DNA from: an uncultured Oscillospiraceae bacterium
GTDB taxonomy: Bacteria; Bacillota; Clostridia; Oscillospirales; Oscillospiraceae
Assembly: GCA_947588605.1 (NCBI GenBank)
Contig: CANPYK010000013.1
Coordinates: forward strand, 1-60,872
DNA: 60,872 bases
Direction of reading: 5' to 3'
Below, one piece after another: positions 42,633-51,908 of the stretch. A program made the position numbers and the translations under genes. The notes below the pieces were generated by a model that saw nothing but the letters and a program-made list of their open reading frames with translations, was not told the origin of the DNA and did not search any database. The first letter of the stretch is position 1; the number at the start of each line of letters is the position of its first letter.

Positions 42633-43148
42633 ATGAGGAGAAACAAAACGGCGCGGCGTGTGGCCTTCACCGCCGTGTTCACGGCGCTGGCCGTGGCGTT
42701 CATCTACCTGGCCGCCCTTTTGCCCACGGGCCAGCTGGGGTTTCTCGGCCTTGCCAGCCTTTGCGGCGTGGCCGCCGTGGTGGAGTACGGCCTTCCCGGC
42801 GGGCTTTTCGTCTGGATGGGGGGAAGCGTGCTGGGGCTTCTTATCGCGCCCTCCAAGAATCTGGCGCTGCTCTACGCCGTCTTCTTCGGGGCCTACCCCG
42901 TGGTCAAGTCCCTGGCGGAGAAGCCGAAAAGCCGGCTTTTGGAGTGGTGCGTCAAGCTCCTCCTCTTTAACGCCGCCCTGACCGTGGCGCTCTTCGCCCT
43001 GAAAATGACGGTTTTCGACCTCTCTAACGTCCGATTCGGTAAGGCAATCCTCTATCTTCTCGGCAACGCTGTCTTCGTCCTTTTCGATATCGCCGTCTCC
43101 CGCGCCATCGGGGCGTATATGGGGCGGATCCATCCTAAAATCAAATGA
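42633..43148 (+). CDS. integral membrane protein of unknown function
   Basis: This 171-residue very hydrophobic protein has four to five membrane segments (VAFTAVFTALAVAFIYLAAL, LGLASLCGVAAVVEYGL, LALLYAVFFGAYPVV, LLLFNAALTVALFAL, ILYLLGNAVFVLFDIAV). The N-terminus resembles small substrate-binding (S) components of ECF transporters, but I do not assign it. It starts 5 bp after the J-protein gene. Confidence 0.78.
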   Translation: MRRNKTARRVAFTAVFTALAVAFIYLAALLPTGQLGFLGLASLCGVAAVVEYGLPGGLFVWMGGSVLGLLIAPSKNLALLYAVFFGAYPVVKSLAEKPKSRLLEWCVKLLLFNAALTVALFALKMTVFDLSNVRFGKAILYLLGNAVFVLFDIAVSRAIGAYMGRIHPKIK

Positions 43149-43164
43149 ATTTGGAAGTGTGACT

Positions 43165-44043
43165 ATGATCAAGAGCATGACCGGCTACGGCAGCGCCAAG
43201 GGGATCTCCGACAAGCTGGGGATCACCGTGGAGGTGCGCAGCGTCAACAACCGCTTTCTCGACTGCTCCGTGCGCATCCCCCGGGTCTATACGTGTCTGG
43301 AGGACGCCGTCAAGGCGCGGGTGCAGAAATCCATCTCCCGCGGCAAGGTGGACGTCACCGTCACCGTCGACGCCTCCGCCGCCGACGACACCGTCATCGC
43401 CGTGAACGCCCCCGTGGCGGACGCGTATATGGCGGCCCTTCGGGAGCTGGCGGAGCGGTACGGCATCGAGCCGGACGTCACCGCCGTCAACCTGTCCCGG
43501 ATGCAGGACGTGCTGACGGTGACAAGGCGGGAGACGGATATGGAGAGGCTGGGCGCGGACCTTCAGGAGATCCTGGGCCGGGCTTTGGAGGATTTCAACG
43601 CCATGCGGGCCAGGGAGGGCCGGCGTCTCCACGACGACATCGCCGCCCGGGCCGACGAGACGGAGCGCCTGGTGGGCCTTGCCGAGGAGCGCTCGCCCCA
43701 GACGGTGCGGGAGTACCGGGAGCGGCTGGAGGCGCGGCTGCGGGAGATCCTGGAGGACAGGTCCGTGGACGAGACGCGCCTTGTCACCGAGGCCGCCATT
43801 TTCGCCGACAAGACGGCGGTGGCGGAGGAGACGGTGCGCCTTCACAGCCATATCGCCCAGCTTCGGGAGCTCATCGAGTCGGACGAGCCCGTGGGGCGCA
43901 AGCTGGATTTCCTGGTGCAGGAGTTCAACCGGGAGGCCAATACCATCGGCTCCAAGGGCAACGACCTCCAGATGGCCCGAATCGTGGTGGACCTGAAGTC
44001 CGAGATCGAGAAGATCCGGGAGCAGATCCAGAATGTGGAGTGA
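43165..44043 (+). CDS. yicC: YicC family endoribonuclease
   Basis: This 292-residue protein begins MIKSMTGYGSAKG and includes EVRSVNNRFLDCSVRIPR and the C-terminal GRKLDFLVQEFNREANTIGSKGND, all hallmarks of YicC. Members have endoribonuclease activity. ATG 43165 is preferred to GTG 43159. The order yicC-remA-gmk-rpoZ-priA-def-fmt-rsmB-rlmN-prpC-prkC-rsgA is highly conserved in Firmicutes. Confidence 0.95.
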   Translation: MIKSMTGYGSAKGISDKLGITVEVRSVNNRFLDCSVRIPRVYTCLEDAVKARVQKSISRGKVDVTVTVDASAADDTVIAVNAPVADAYMAALRELAERYGIEPDVTAVNLSRMQDVLTVTRRETDMERLGADLQEILGRALEDFNAMRAREGRRLHDDIAARADETERLVGLAEERSPQTVREYRERLEARLREILEDRSVDETRLVTEAAIFADKTAVAEETVRLHSHIAQLRELIESDEPVGRKLDFLVQEFNREANTIGSKGNDLQMARIVVDLKSEIEKIREQIQNVE

Positions 44044-44046
44044 CCT

Positions 44047-44325
44047 ATGAGACTTGTGAACATCGGTTTCGGCAATATGGTGGCGGCCGCCAGGATCGTG
44101 GCCGTGGTGAGCCCCGATTCCGCGCCCATCCGGCGCATCATCACAGATGCCCGGGAGCGGGGGAGCCTCATCGACGCCACTTACGGGCGCAAGACGAAGG
44201 CCGTGGTGGTCTGCGACAGCGCCCATGTGATCCTCTCCGCCCTCCAGCCGGAGACGGTCTCCGGGCGCTTGGCGGGCAAGCCCGACCGGGGCGAGGAGGA
44301 GAAGGAGGAGCTTGAGGATGGGTAA
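44047..44325 (+). CDS. remA: extracellular matrix regulator RemA
   Basis: This 92-residue DUF370 protein ([28 protein letters not shown] ... [16 protein letters not shown]) is the RemA DNA-binding regulator family. In Bacillus RemA activates biofilm matrix genes. It overlaps gmk by 8 bp. Confidence 0.92.
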   Translation: MRLVNIGFGNMVAAARIVAVVSPDSAPIRRIITDARERGSLIDATYGRKTKAVVVCDSAHVILSALQPETVSGRLAGKPDRGEEEKEELEDG

Positions 44326-44887
44326 GGGACATGTGTTCATCGTCTCCGGCCCCTCCGGCACGGGCAAGAGCACGGTGCTGGGGGAGGTCTTCAGGCGGCG
44401 GGAGAAGCTCTACTTCTCCGTATCCGCCACCACCCGCGCCCCGAGGCCGGGGGAAACGGACGGGGTGGAATATTTCTTCCTCACTGAGGAAAAATTTGAC
44501 GGGATGGTGGAGCGCGGCGAGCTTTTGGAGCACGCCCGCTACGCCAAATGCTCCTACGGCACCCCCCGGGCGCCGGTGGAGGAGAAGCTTACGGAGGGCT
44601 TCGACGTCATCATGGACATCGAGGTCCAGGGCGCCCGCCAGGTGAAGGAGCGGATGCCCGAGGCGGTGTCCGTCTTCATCGCCCCGCCCAGCTTAGAGGA
44701 GCTGGAGCGGCGCCTTCGCGGCCGCGCCACGGACAGCGAGGAGAAGATCCGCCTTCGCCTGGAAACAGCCAAATCGGAGCTCCTGGAGGCCGAAAAGTAC
44801 GACTACGTGGTGGTCAACGACGATTACCGCCGCGCCGCCGGGGAGCTTTTGTCCATCATAGAAGCAAGCCATATTACGGAAGATTGA
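44318..44887 (+). CDS. gmk: guanylate kinase
   Basis: This 189-residue enzyme phosphorylates GMP. P-loop [33 protein letters not shown] and [12 protein letters not shown]-type motif [12 protein letters not shown] are present. ATG 44318 is chosen over TTG 44312; GAGGAG lies upstream in remA. Confidence 0.97.
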   Translation: MGKGHVFIVSGPSGTGKSTVLGEVFRRREKLYFSVSATTRAPRPGETDGVEYFFLTEEKFDGMVERGELLEHARYAKCSYGTPRAPVEEKLTEGFDVIMDIEVQGARQVKERMPEAVSVFIAPPSLEELERRLRGRATDSEEKIRLRLETAKSELLEAEKYDYVVVNDDYRRAAGELLSIIEASHITED

Positions 44888-44902
44888 AAGGAAGTTTTTG
44901 AA

Positions 44903-45097
44903 ATGATGCTCTATCCCACTATGCCTGAGCTTTTGAAGCAGGTCAACAACAGCCGCTACCTCCTGGTGAACGTCATCGCCCACCGGGCGCGGGAGATCTC
45001 CCTGGACGCCGAGACCCACGGCATCCCCTTAGACGAGAAGCCCGTCTCCATGGCCATCAACGAGATCGCCCAGGGAAAGCTCACCGCGACCCTCTGA
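44903..45097 (+). CDS. rpoZ: RNA polymerase omega subunit
   Basis: This 64-residue protein has the omega pattern (NSRYLLVNVIAHRAREIS ... KPVSMAINEIAQGKL). It aids RNA polymerase assembly. AAGGAAG precedes the ATG pair at 44903/44906. Confidence 0.92.
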   Translation: MMLYPTMPELLKQVNNSRYLLVNVIAHRAREISLDAETHGIPLDEKPVSMAINEIAQGKLTATL

Positions 45098-45103
45098 TCT
45101 TCG

Positions 45104-47344
45104 GTGGGAAGGACGATCGCGAAGATCGCCGTGGCGGCGGCGATCCCCTCCATCGACAAGCCCTATGACTACGCGGTGCCACAGGCGCTGGCGGAGAAAT
45201 GCGTGCCCGGCGTGCGCTGTACCGTCCCCTTCGGGCGGGGCAACAAGCGCTCCGAGGGCGTGGTCCTGGCGCTGGAGGAGGAGGGGGAACGGCGGGAGCT
45301 CAAATGCGTGGAGGGGGTCCTGGACGAGGAGCCCGTCTTCACGGAGGAGATGCTGAAGCTCGCCCTCTGGGTGCGGGACCGGTTCTTCTGCACCCTCTAC
45401 GAGGCCGCCAGGGCCATGCTCCCGGCGGGGATGTGGTTCACCGATGCCGGCCGGCGGGTGGGGGACAAGGTGCAAAAGTTCGCCGCCCTCGCCGTCTCCG
45501 GAGAGGAGGCGCTGGACGCCGCCGCTCACAAGCGGCTGCGCTCGCCAAGGCAGTCGGAGATCCTGGAGCTGCTGGCCGGCATCGGCGAAGCGCCGGTGTC
45601 CGACATCCTGGCCTTCACCGGCACCAACCAGTCCACCCTGAACGCCCTGGAAAAGCAGGGCTTTTTGGAATTTTCCCTGCGGGAGGTCTACCGCCGGCCG
45701 GTCATCAACGCCGGGGAACGCGCCCCGGAGATCGTCCTGAACGGCGAGCAGGAGAGGGCCTTTGAAGGGCTTTTGGCGCTCTTAAAAAAGCGGCAGGCCG
45801 GGGCGGCGCTTCTTTACGGCGTCACGGGCTCCGGAAAGACCAGCATCTATATAAGGCTGGTGCGGGAGACCCTTAAAATGGGCCGCACGGCCCTCGTGAT
45901 GGTGCCGGAGATCGCCCTGACGCCCCAGCTTCTCCACATTTTTTCCTCCCACTTCGGGGATGACATCGCTGTCCTCCACTCTTCCCTCACCGTGGGAGAG
46001 CGGTACGATGAGTGGAAGCGCATCCGCAAGGGGCAGGTGAAGGTGGTCATCGGCACCCGCTCGGCGGTGTTCGCGCCGCTCACCGATCTCGGGCTCGTCG
46101 TCATCGACGAGGAGCAGGAGCACACCTATAAGTCCGAAAACGCCCCCCGCTATCACGCCAGGGATGTGGCCAAATACCGGTGCGTCAAAAATGACGCCCT
46201 TCTCGTCCTCGGCTCCGCCACCCCCAGCGTGGAGAGCATGTACGCCGCCAGGACGGGGAAATACAGCCTCTTCACCCTCTCGGAACGCTACAACACCCAG
46301 CCCCTGCCGCGGGTGCTCTTCGCCGATATGCGCGAGGAGCTCAAAAGCGGCAGCGACACCGCCGTCAGCGGCGTTTTGCGGGAGGAGCTTTCCAAAAATC
46401 TCGCAAGCGGGGAACAGAGCATCCTCTTTTTGAACCGCCGGGGGGCGTCAAGCCTCGTTATGTGCGGGGAGTGCGGCTACACCTTTGAGTGCCGGAACTG
46501 CTCGGTGTCCATGACGTACCACTCCGTGGGCCGGCGGCTTCGGTGCCACCACTGCGGCTGGTCCCAGCCGGTGCCGGAGGAGTGCCCCCAGTGCCACGGA
46601 CGGCTTAAATTCGTGGGCGTGGGCACGCAGAAGCTGGAGGAGGAGCTTAAAGAGCTTTTTCCCGGCGTGGGCATCGTCCGCATGGACACGGATACGGTCC
46701 AGCGCGCCGGGTCCCACCAGGCGCTGTTGAGCAAATTCCAGCGGGAGCGGGTGCCTATTCTGCTGGGGACGCAGATGGTCACCAAGGGGCTCGACTTCGC
46801 CAACGTCACCCTGGCGGCGGTGATCTCCGCCGACCAGTCCCTCTACGCCGGGGACTTCCGCGCCCACGAGCGCACCTTCTCCCTCATCACCCAGGTGGTG
46901 GGAAGGTCCGGCAGGGGCGAGAAGGAGGGCCGCGCCGTCCTCCAGACGCTGACGCCGGACAATCCGGTGCTTGTGATGGCCGCGCGGCAGGACTACATGG
47001 CCTTCTACGACCACGAGATCCGCGCCAGGATGCTCCTGAACGTCCCACCGGCCTCCGACATGGTCACCGTCACCGTCACGGGTTTGCAGGAGGCGGAGGT
47101 ATTGCGGGGCTGTGTGCGGCTTTCCGAGGCCCTCAAGCGGGCCTTCGGGCCACACGCCGAGGTCCTGGGTCCCGCCCCGGCGGGCATCACCAAGGTCAAC
47201 AACCGCTACCGCTACAAGCTGACCCTGGCCCTCCAAAACGACCGCCGGGCACGGGAGGTCATCCGCGCCCAGCTTCGCGCCTTCCGCGCCGACCGGGAGA
47301 GCCGGAACCTCACCGTCTACGCCGACCCGGACCCACTGGAGTGA
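45104..47344 (+). CDS. priA: primosomal protein N' (PriA helicase)
   Basis: This 746-residue helicase restarts stalled replication forks. It has the N-terminal DNA-binding domain (PYDYAVPQALAEKC), Walker A GVTGSGKTS, DEEQEH (DEAH box variant), the eight-Cys zinc insertion (CGECGYTFECRNC ... CHHCGW ... CPQC) and the helicase motif VVGRSGRGEKEG. The start is GTG 45104; the ribosome binding site is weak, so coupling to rpoZ is likely. Confidence 0.96.
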   Translation: MGRTIAKIAVAAAIPSIDKPYDYAVPQALAEKCVPGVRCTVPFGRGNKRSEGVVLALEEEGERRELKCVEGVLDEEPVFTEEMLKLALWVRDRFFCTLYEAARAMLPAGMWFTDAGRRVGDKVQKFAALAVSGEEALDAAAHKRLRSPRQSEILELLAGIGEAPVSDILAFTGTNQSTLNALEKQGFLEFSLREVYRRPVINAGERAPEIVLNGEQERAFEGLLALLKKRQAGAALLYGVTGSGKTSIYIRLVRETLKMGRTALVMVPEIALTPQLLHIFSSHFGDDIAVLHSSLTVGERYDEWKRIRKGQVKVVIGTRSAVFAPLTDLGLVVIDEEQEHTYKSENAPRYHARDVAKYRCVKNDALLVLGSATPSVESMYAARTGKYSLFTLSERYNTQPLPRVLFADMREELKSGSDTAVSGVLREELSKNLASGEQSILFLNRRGASSLVMCGECGYTFECRNCSVSMTYHSVGRRLRCHHCGWSQPVPEECPQCHGRLKFVGVGTQKLEEELKELFPGVGIVRMDTDTVQRAGSHQALLSKFQRERVPILLGTQMVTKGLDFANVTLAAVISADQSLYAGDFRAHERTFSLITQVVGRSGRGEKEGRAVLQTLTPDNPVLVMAARQDYMAFYDHEIRARMLLNVPPASDMVTVTVTGLQEAEVLRGCVRLSEALKRAFGPHAEVLGPAPAGITKVNNRYRYKLTLALQNDRRAREVIRAQLRAFRADRESRNLTVYADPDPLE

Positions 47345-47374
47345 TTTGACCTCTTGAGATAAAGGAGATTCGAT

Positions 47375-47881
47375 ATGGCTTTACGTAACATTCGCGAGGA
47401 AGGGGACTCCATCCTCTTGAAGAAGTCCCGGCCCGTTGTGGATTTTGATAAACGGCTCCACATTCTGCTGGACGATATGCGGGAAACGCTTTTGCAGGCC
47501 GGCGGGGTGGGGCTGGCCGCGCCGCAGGTGGGCGTTTTGCGCCGGGCCGTGCTGGTGATGGACACCAACAAGGAAGAGCTCAACGATGAGGAGCAGATCA
47601 TCGAGCTTATCAATCCCCGGATCGTGGAGAGCGACGGGGAGCAGACGGGGCAGGAGGGGTGCCTTTCCGTCCCCGGCGTCTACGGCATCGTCACCCGCCC
47701 GGAGCATGTGAAGGTCCGGGCCCAGGACCGCTACGGCAACGATTTTGAGTGCGAGGGCACGGGCCTCACCGCCCGGTGCTTCTGCCACGAGCTGGACCAC
47801 CTGGACGGCCACCTCTTTACCGAGCTTGCCCAGCGCCTTTTGACCGAGGAGGAGCTTCAGGAAATGAGCGGGGATAAGTGA
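47375..47881 (+). CDS. def: peptide deformylase
   Basis: This 168-residue metalloenzyme removes the N-formyl group from new proteins. Motif I GVGLAAPQ, motif II EGCLSVPG and motif III CHELDHLDG (usually QHExDHLxG, here Cys before His) are present. AAAGGAG precedes ATG 47375. fmt, which attaches the formyl group to the initiator tRNA, is close downstream. Confidence 0.96.
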   Translation: MALRNIREEGDSILLKKSRPVVDFDKRLHILLDDMRETLLQAGGVGLAAPQVGVLRRAVLVMDTNKEELNDEEQIIELINPRIVESDGEQTGQEGCLSVPGVYGIVTRPEHVKVRAQDRYGNDFECEGTGLTARCFCHELDHLDGHLFTELAQRLLTEEELQEMSGDK

Positions 47882-47889
47882 GCCGCGGG

Positions 47890-48630
47890 ATGAAAGCGAT
47901 CTTAACGAGCGCGCTTGGCGGCTATATCAAGGCGAACGGGACGCGGGTCCCGTCAACGCTGCTGAAGGCGAACGGGCTTTTGGAGACCTTGAGGCAAAAT
48001 TGGCCCGATCGCGCCAGGGTCCTGATCATTTTTGCTTCGCCCGGTGCTTTTGAGAAAAACGACAGCATCCATTTTTGCTTGAAGGAAGCGTTTGCGCTCA
48101 GCGGACTGAGCGTTTTGTCCGTGGAAGCGTGCGATGACAGAAACCCGGACATTGTGGAGAGGATCGGGGAGATGGACGTCCTCGTTTTGACGGGAGGACA
48201 TGTTCCCACGCAGAATCTTTTCCTGAAAAAGCTTCGGCTCAGGGAAAGACTGGCGGGCTTCAAGGGGCTGATCGTGGCGTGGAGCGCGGGGGCCATGAAC
48301 TGCGCGGAGGCCGTTTATGCCGGCCCCGAACTGGAGGGGGAGGCCGTGGACCCGCTCTATCAGCGCTGGCTCGACGGGCTTGGCATCACGAAGATCAATA
48401 TATTCCCGCACTATCAGGCCCTTCGTGATTCGGCTTTGGACGGCCTGCGGCTGATGGAGGATATCACGCTTCCGGACAGCATGGGCCATACGTTTGTGGC
48501 GCTCAACGACGGAAGCTATGTGGTGATCGACGGGGGATCCGAGACGCTGTACGGGGAAGCGTATCTCATAAAGGACGGGGAGATCCACCAATTGTGTGAG
48601 GACAATGCCTCGGTATCGCTCAATTTGTGA
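47890..48630 (+). CDS. peptidase E-like protein (S51, class I glutamine amidotransferase-like)
   Basis: This 246-residue protein starts MKAILTSALGGYIK and contains VLTGGHVPTQNLFL and the nucleophile motif AWSAGAMNCA, with a C-terminal His in FPHYQ, fitting peptidase S51. Substrates are Asp-X dipeptides in characterised members. It interrupts the normally adjacent def-fmt pair, and its codon use is visibly less GC-rich than its neighbours, suggesting later insertion. GTG 47878 overlapping def is an alternative start. Confidence 0.8.
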   Translation: MKAILTSALGGYIKANGTRVPSTLLKANGLLETLRQNWPDRARVLIIFASPGAFEKNDSIHFCLKEAFALSGLSVLSVEACDDRNPDIVERIGEMDVLVLTGGHVPTQNLFLKKLRLRERLAGFKGLIVAWSAGAMNCAEAVYAGPELEGEAVDPLYQRWLDGLGITKINIFPHYQALRDSALDGLRLMEDITLPDSMGHTFVALNDGSYVVIDGGSETLYGEAYLIKDGEIHQLCEDNASVSLNL

Positions 48631-48646
48631 ACGGGAGAAGACTGAT

Positions 48647-49561
48647 ATGCGCGTATGCTTTATGGGGACGCCGGATTTCGCGGAGACGGCGCTTGGGGCG
48701 CTGATTGACGGCGGGTTCGACGTGGTGGGCGTTTTCACCCAGCCGGACAAGCCCGTGGGGAGAAAGCAGGTCCTGACGCCGCCGCCGGTGAAGACGCTGG
48801 CGCTGGCGCACAACATTCCCGTCTGGCAGCCGGTGAAGCTCCGGGACGGCACGGCGGAAAAAATCCTGCGGGAGCTTGCCCCGGACGTCATTGCCGTGGT
48901 GGCCTACGGGCGCATCCTGCCCAAGGCCATTCTGGATCTGCCGCCCCTGGGGTGCGTCAACATCCACGGCTCGCTCCTGCCCAAATACCGGGGCGCGGCG
49001 CCCATCCAGTGGGCCGTCGTCAACGGGGAGGCGGAGACAGGCGTCACCGCCCAGTTTATGGCCGAGGCTCTGGACGCCGGGGACATCATCGGTGTCAAAA
49101 GGACCCCCATCGGCCCGGAGGAGACGGCGGGGGAGCTCTTCGACAGGCTCGCGCCCCTGGGGGCGCAGCTCCTGTGCGAGACACTGCGGGCGATAGAGAA
49201 GGGGGACGTCCCCCGCGTCCCGCAGAACGAGCAGGAGGCCACCTTCGCCCCGCCGCTCACCAAGGAGCTGGCGCGTATTGACTTTGCCAAGCCCGGAAGG
49301 CTGGTGGTCAGCCACATCCGCGGCATGGACCCCTGGCCCGTCGCCACGGCGGAAATCGGGGGCGTGACCTTTAAAATTTTCAAAGCCTTTTACACGGAAA
49401 AGCCCGTCTCCGCCCCGCCGGGGACGGTGCTCGGCGCGGGAAAGGACGGCATCGAGCTTGCCGCGCTTGACGGGTCCGTCACCGTCACCCAGCTCCAGGC
49501 CCCGGGGGGCCGGCGGATGGCGGCGGGGGAGTATCTGAGGGGGCATCCCCTATGCCTGTGA
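48647..49561 (+). CDS. fmt: methionyl-tRNA formyltransferase
   Basis: This 304-residue enzyme formylates Met-tRNA for initiation. MRVCFMGTPDFAETAL at the N-terminus, NIHGSLLPKYRGAAPIQWAV (catalytic Asn-His and loop) and GDIIGVKRTPIG are diagnostic. GGGAGAAG precedes ATG 48647. It overlaps rsmB by 10 bp. Confidence 0.96.
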   Translation: MRVCFMGTPDFAETALGALIDGGFDVVGVFTQPDKPVGRKQVLTPPPVKTLALAHNIPVWQPVKLRDGTAEKILRELAPDVIAVVAYGRILPKAILDLPPLGCVNIHGSLLPKYRGAAPIQWAVVNGEAETGVTAQFMAEALDAGDIIGVKRTPIGPEETAGELFDRLAPLGAQLLCETLRAIEKGDVPRVPQNEQEATFAPPLTKELARIDFAKPGRLVVSHIRGMDPWPVATAEIGGVTFKIFKAFYTEKPVSAPPGTVLGAGKDGIELAALDGSVTVTQLQAPGGRRMAAGEYLRGHPLCL

Positions 49562-50859
49562 ACGCCCGCCAAGCCGCGCTGGAGACGCTGTTGGCCGTGA
49601 GGACCCGGGGAGCCCGCCCGGAGGCGGTGCTGGCCCATCACGGGCCGGAGGACCCCAGGGAGCGGGCGCTGGCGGCGAAGATCGTCAACGGCGTTTTGCA
49701 GAACGAACTGTATCTCGACTACGTCCTCGCCTCCAAAGCGGCGAACTTCAAAAAGCTGCCGCCGGCGGTGAGGGAGATCCTGCGGCTGTCCGCCTATCAG
49801 ATCCTGTTCCTGGACCGGGTGCCGGACCGCGCGGCGGTGAGCGAGGGCGTGGAGCTTGCCAAGAAGACCGCCCCCCACGCCGCCGGGGTGGTGAACGCCG
49901 TCCTCAGGCGGGTCTGCGAAAGTGGAAAGGACGCGCCCATCGAAGGGAAGAGCCCCGAGGAGGCCCTGTCCATCCGCTATAGTCACCCCCTGTGGCTGGT
50001 GCGGGCGCTCACGGAGGAGTACGGCCCGGAGGCCTGCGAAAAAATTCTGGCCGCCGACAACGAGACGCCGCCCATCACCGCCCAGGTCAATACCCTGCGG
50101 ACCACCGCCCGGGAGCTGGCGGAGGAGCTTACGCTGGCCGGGGTAGAGGTCACGCCCTGCCCCTATTTTGAGGATGCGCTGACGCTTTCCAACACCGGGG
50201 ACATCGGGGAGCTGGAGGCGTTCCGAAAGGGCCTTTTCTACATTCAGGACCCGGCGGCGCGGATGGCGGTGTCCGCCGCCGGCGTGAGGCCTCATGACAC
50301 GGTCCTCGATATGTGCGCCGCGCCGGGAGGCAAGTCCTTCGCCGCGGCCATGGCCATGGAAAACCGGGGAAAAATCCTCGCTTTCGATATCCACGCCAAA
50401 AAGGCCGCGCTGGTGCAAAGCGGCGCGGAGAGGCTGGGCATCTCCATTTTGACCGCCGCCTCCGGGGACGCCAGGGAGGCGCGGCCGGAGCTTGCGGGCC
50501 TTGCCGACGCGGTCATCTGCGACGTGCCCTGTTCCGGCTTCGGCGTGGTGCGCAAAAAGCCGGAGATCCGCGCCAAAGCGCCGGAGGACTTAGAGCGCCT
50601 GCCCGCCATCCAGCTGGATATTCTGAGGACCTGCGCCGATTACGTCAGGCCCGGCGGGCGGCTCGTCTACTCCACCTGCACCGTTCTCCGGCGGGAAAAC
50701 GGCGACGTGGCGGACGCCTTTTTGCGGGAGCGGACGGATTTTGCGCCGGAGCCCTTCACCCTGCCGGAGCCCTTCGGGCCTTGCGGGGGAAGGAGGACCA
50801 TCTTGCCCTTCGAGGGCCAAACGGACGGGTTTTTTATATGTGTTCTGCGGAAAAAGTGA
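49552..50859 (+). CDS. rsmB: 16S rRNA m5C967 methyltransferase
   Basis: This 435-residue protein has the NusB-like N-terminal domain (NARQAALETLLAVRTRG) and a SAM methyltransferase domain with DMCAAPGGKS, catalytic Cys motifs DVPCSGFG and YSTCTV. It methylates 16S rRNA C967. The end overlaps the start of rlmN. Confidence 0.95.
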   Translation: MPVNARQAALETLLAVRTRGARPEAVLAHHGPEDPRERALAAKIVNGVLQNELYLDYVLASKAANFKKLPPAVREILRLSAYQILFLDRVPDRAAVSEGVELAKKTAPHAAGVVNAVLRRVCESGKDAPIEGKSPEEALSIRYSHPLWLVRALTEEYGPEACEKILAADNETPPITAQVNTLRTTARELAEELTLAGVEVTPCPYFEDALTLSNTGDIGELEAFRKGLFYIQDPAARMAVSAAGVRPHDTVLDMCAAPGGKSFAAAMAMENRGKILAFDIHAKKAALVQSGAERLGISILTAASGDAREARPELAGLADAVICDVPCSGFGVVRKKPEIRAKAPEDLERLPAIQLDILRTCADYVRPGGRLVYSTCTVLRRENGDVADAFLRERTDFAPEPFTLPEPFGPCGGRRTILPFEGQTDGFFICVLRKK

Positions 50860-51899
50860 CAGAAAAAACGGACCGGTGTGATATAAAATCCCTTTTGAGG
50901 GACGAGCTTGCCGAAAGGCTTTCCGCCATGGGGGAGCCGGGATTCCGGGAAAAGCAGATCTTCACCTGGCTCTGGCGGGGCGTGAGGACCTTCGACGAGA
51001 TGACGAACCTCCCCAAGAGCCTCCGGGAGAAGCTGGACGGGGCCTTTTTCATCACCGTGCCGGAGATCGAGCGCAAGCAGGTCTCCCGCCTTGACGGGAC
51101 GGTGAAGTACCTCTGGCGGCTTTCCGACGGGAACTTTGTGGAGAGCGTGGTCATGCGCTACGAGCACGGCAACACCGTGTGCGTCTCCTGCGAGGTGGGA
51201 TGCCCCATGGGCTGCGCCTTCTGCGCCTCCACCATCGGAGGGAAGGTGCGTGACCTCGCCGCGTCGGAAATTCTCGACCAAGTGATGTACGCCCAGTCCG
51301 ACTCCGGGCTTAAAATCTCCAACATCGTGATGATGGGCATCGGCGAGCCGCTGGACAATTTTGACAACACCATCCGGTTTTTAAAGCTGGTCAACGACCC
51401 GGACGGCCTGAACATCGGGATGCGGCATATTTCGTTGTCCACCTGCGGTTTGGCAGAAAAGATTGACAAACTGGCCGGGTTTGATTTACAATTGACTTTA
51501 TCGGTATCCCTTCACGCCCCGGACGACGAGACGAGGTCGAAGATCATGCCCGTCAACCGCGCCTACGGCGTGGACGCGGTGCTGGACGCCTGCCGGCGGT
51601 ACTTTGACCGTACGGGAAGGCGAGTATCCTTTGAGTACGCCATGATCCGGGACGTGAACGACACGCCCCGCCACGCCGAGCTTTTGGCGAAGAAGCTTGC
51701 CGGGACCGGGTGCCATGTGAATCTCATCCCGCTAAACGACGTGCCGGAGAGCGCGCTTTCGCCCTCCACGCCGGAGACGGTGCGGCGGTTCATGGCGACG
51801 CTGACGGGGCGGGGGATCAATGTGACGGTGCGGCGCAAGCTGGGCCCGGATATCGAGGCCAGCTGCGGACAGCTGCGCCGGGAAAGAGAGAGGAAATGA
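50838..51899 (+). CDS. rlmN: 23S rRNA/tRNA adenine C2 methyltransferase
   Basis: This 353-residue radical SAM enzyme methylates A2503 of 23S rRNA and A37 of some tRNAs. The cluster motif CEVGCPMGCAFCAS, MMGIGEPLDNFDN, LSVSLHAPDDETR and the C-terminal catalytic Cys (ASCGQL) are present. The start is ATG 50838 inside rsmB or GTG 50856 overlapping its stop; neither ribosome binding site is strong. An AT-rich island at 51446-51510 carries a promoter facing prpC. Confidence 0.94.
   Translation: MCSAEKVTEKTDRCDIKSLLRDELAERLSAMGEPGFREKQIFTWLWRGVRTFDEMTNLPKSLREKLDGAFFITVPEIERKQVSRLDGTVKYLWRLSDGNFVESVVMRYEHGNTVCVSCEVGCPMGCAFCASTIGGKVRDLAASEILDQVMYAQSDSGLKISNIVMMGIGEPLDNFDNTIRFLKLVNDPDGLNIGMRHISLSTCGLAEKIDKLAGFDLQLTLSVSLHAPDDETRSKIMPVNRAYGVDAVLDACRRYFDRTGRRVSFEYAMIRDVNDTPRHAELLAKKLAGTGCHVNLIPLNDVPESALSPSTPETVRRFMATLTGRGINVTVRRKLGPDIEASCGQLRRERERK
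51463..51492 (+). promoter_or_regulatory. intragenic sigma-A promoter upstream of prpC-prkC
   Basis: TTGACA (51463-51468), an 18-bp spacer and TACAAT (51487-51492) occur inside rlmN in an AT-rich patch, about 415 bp before prpC. Confidence 0.5.
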
Positions 51900-51908
51900 G
51901 GTGGGTCT

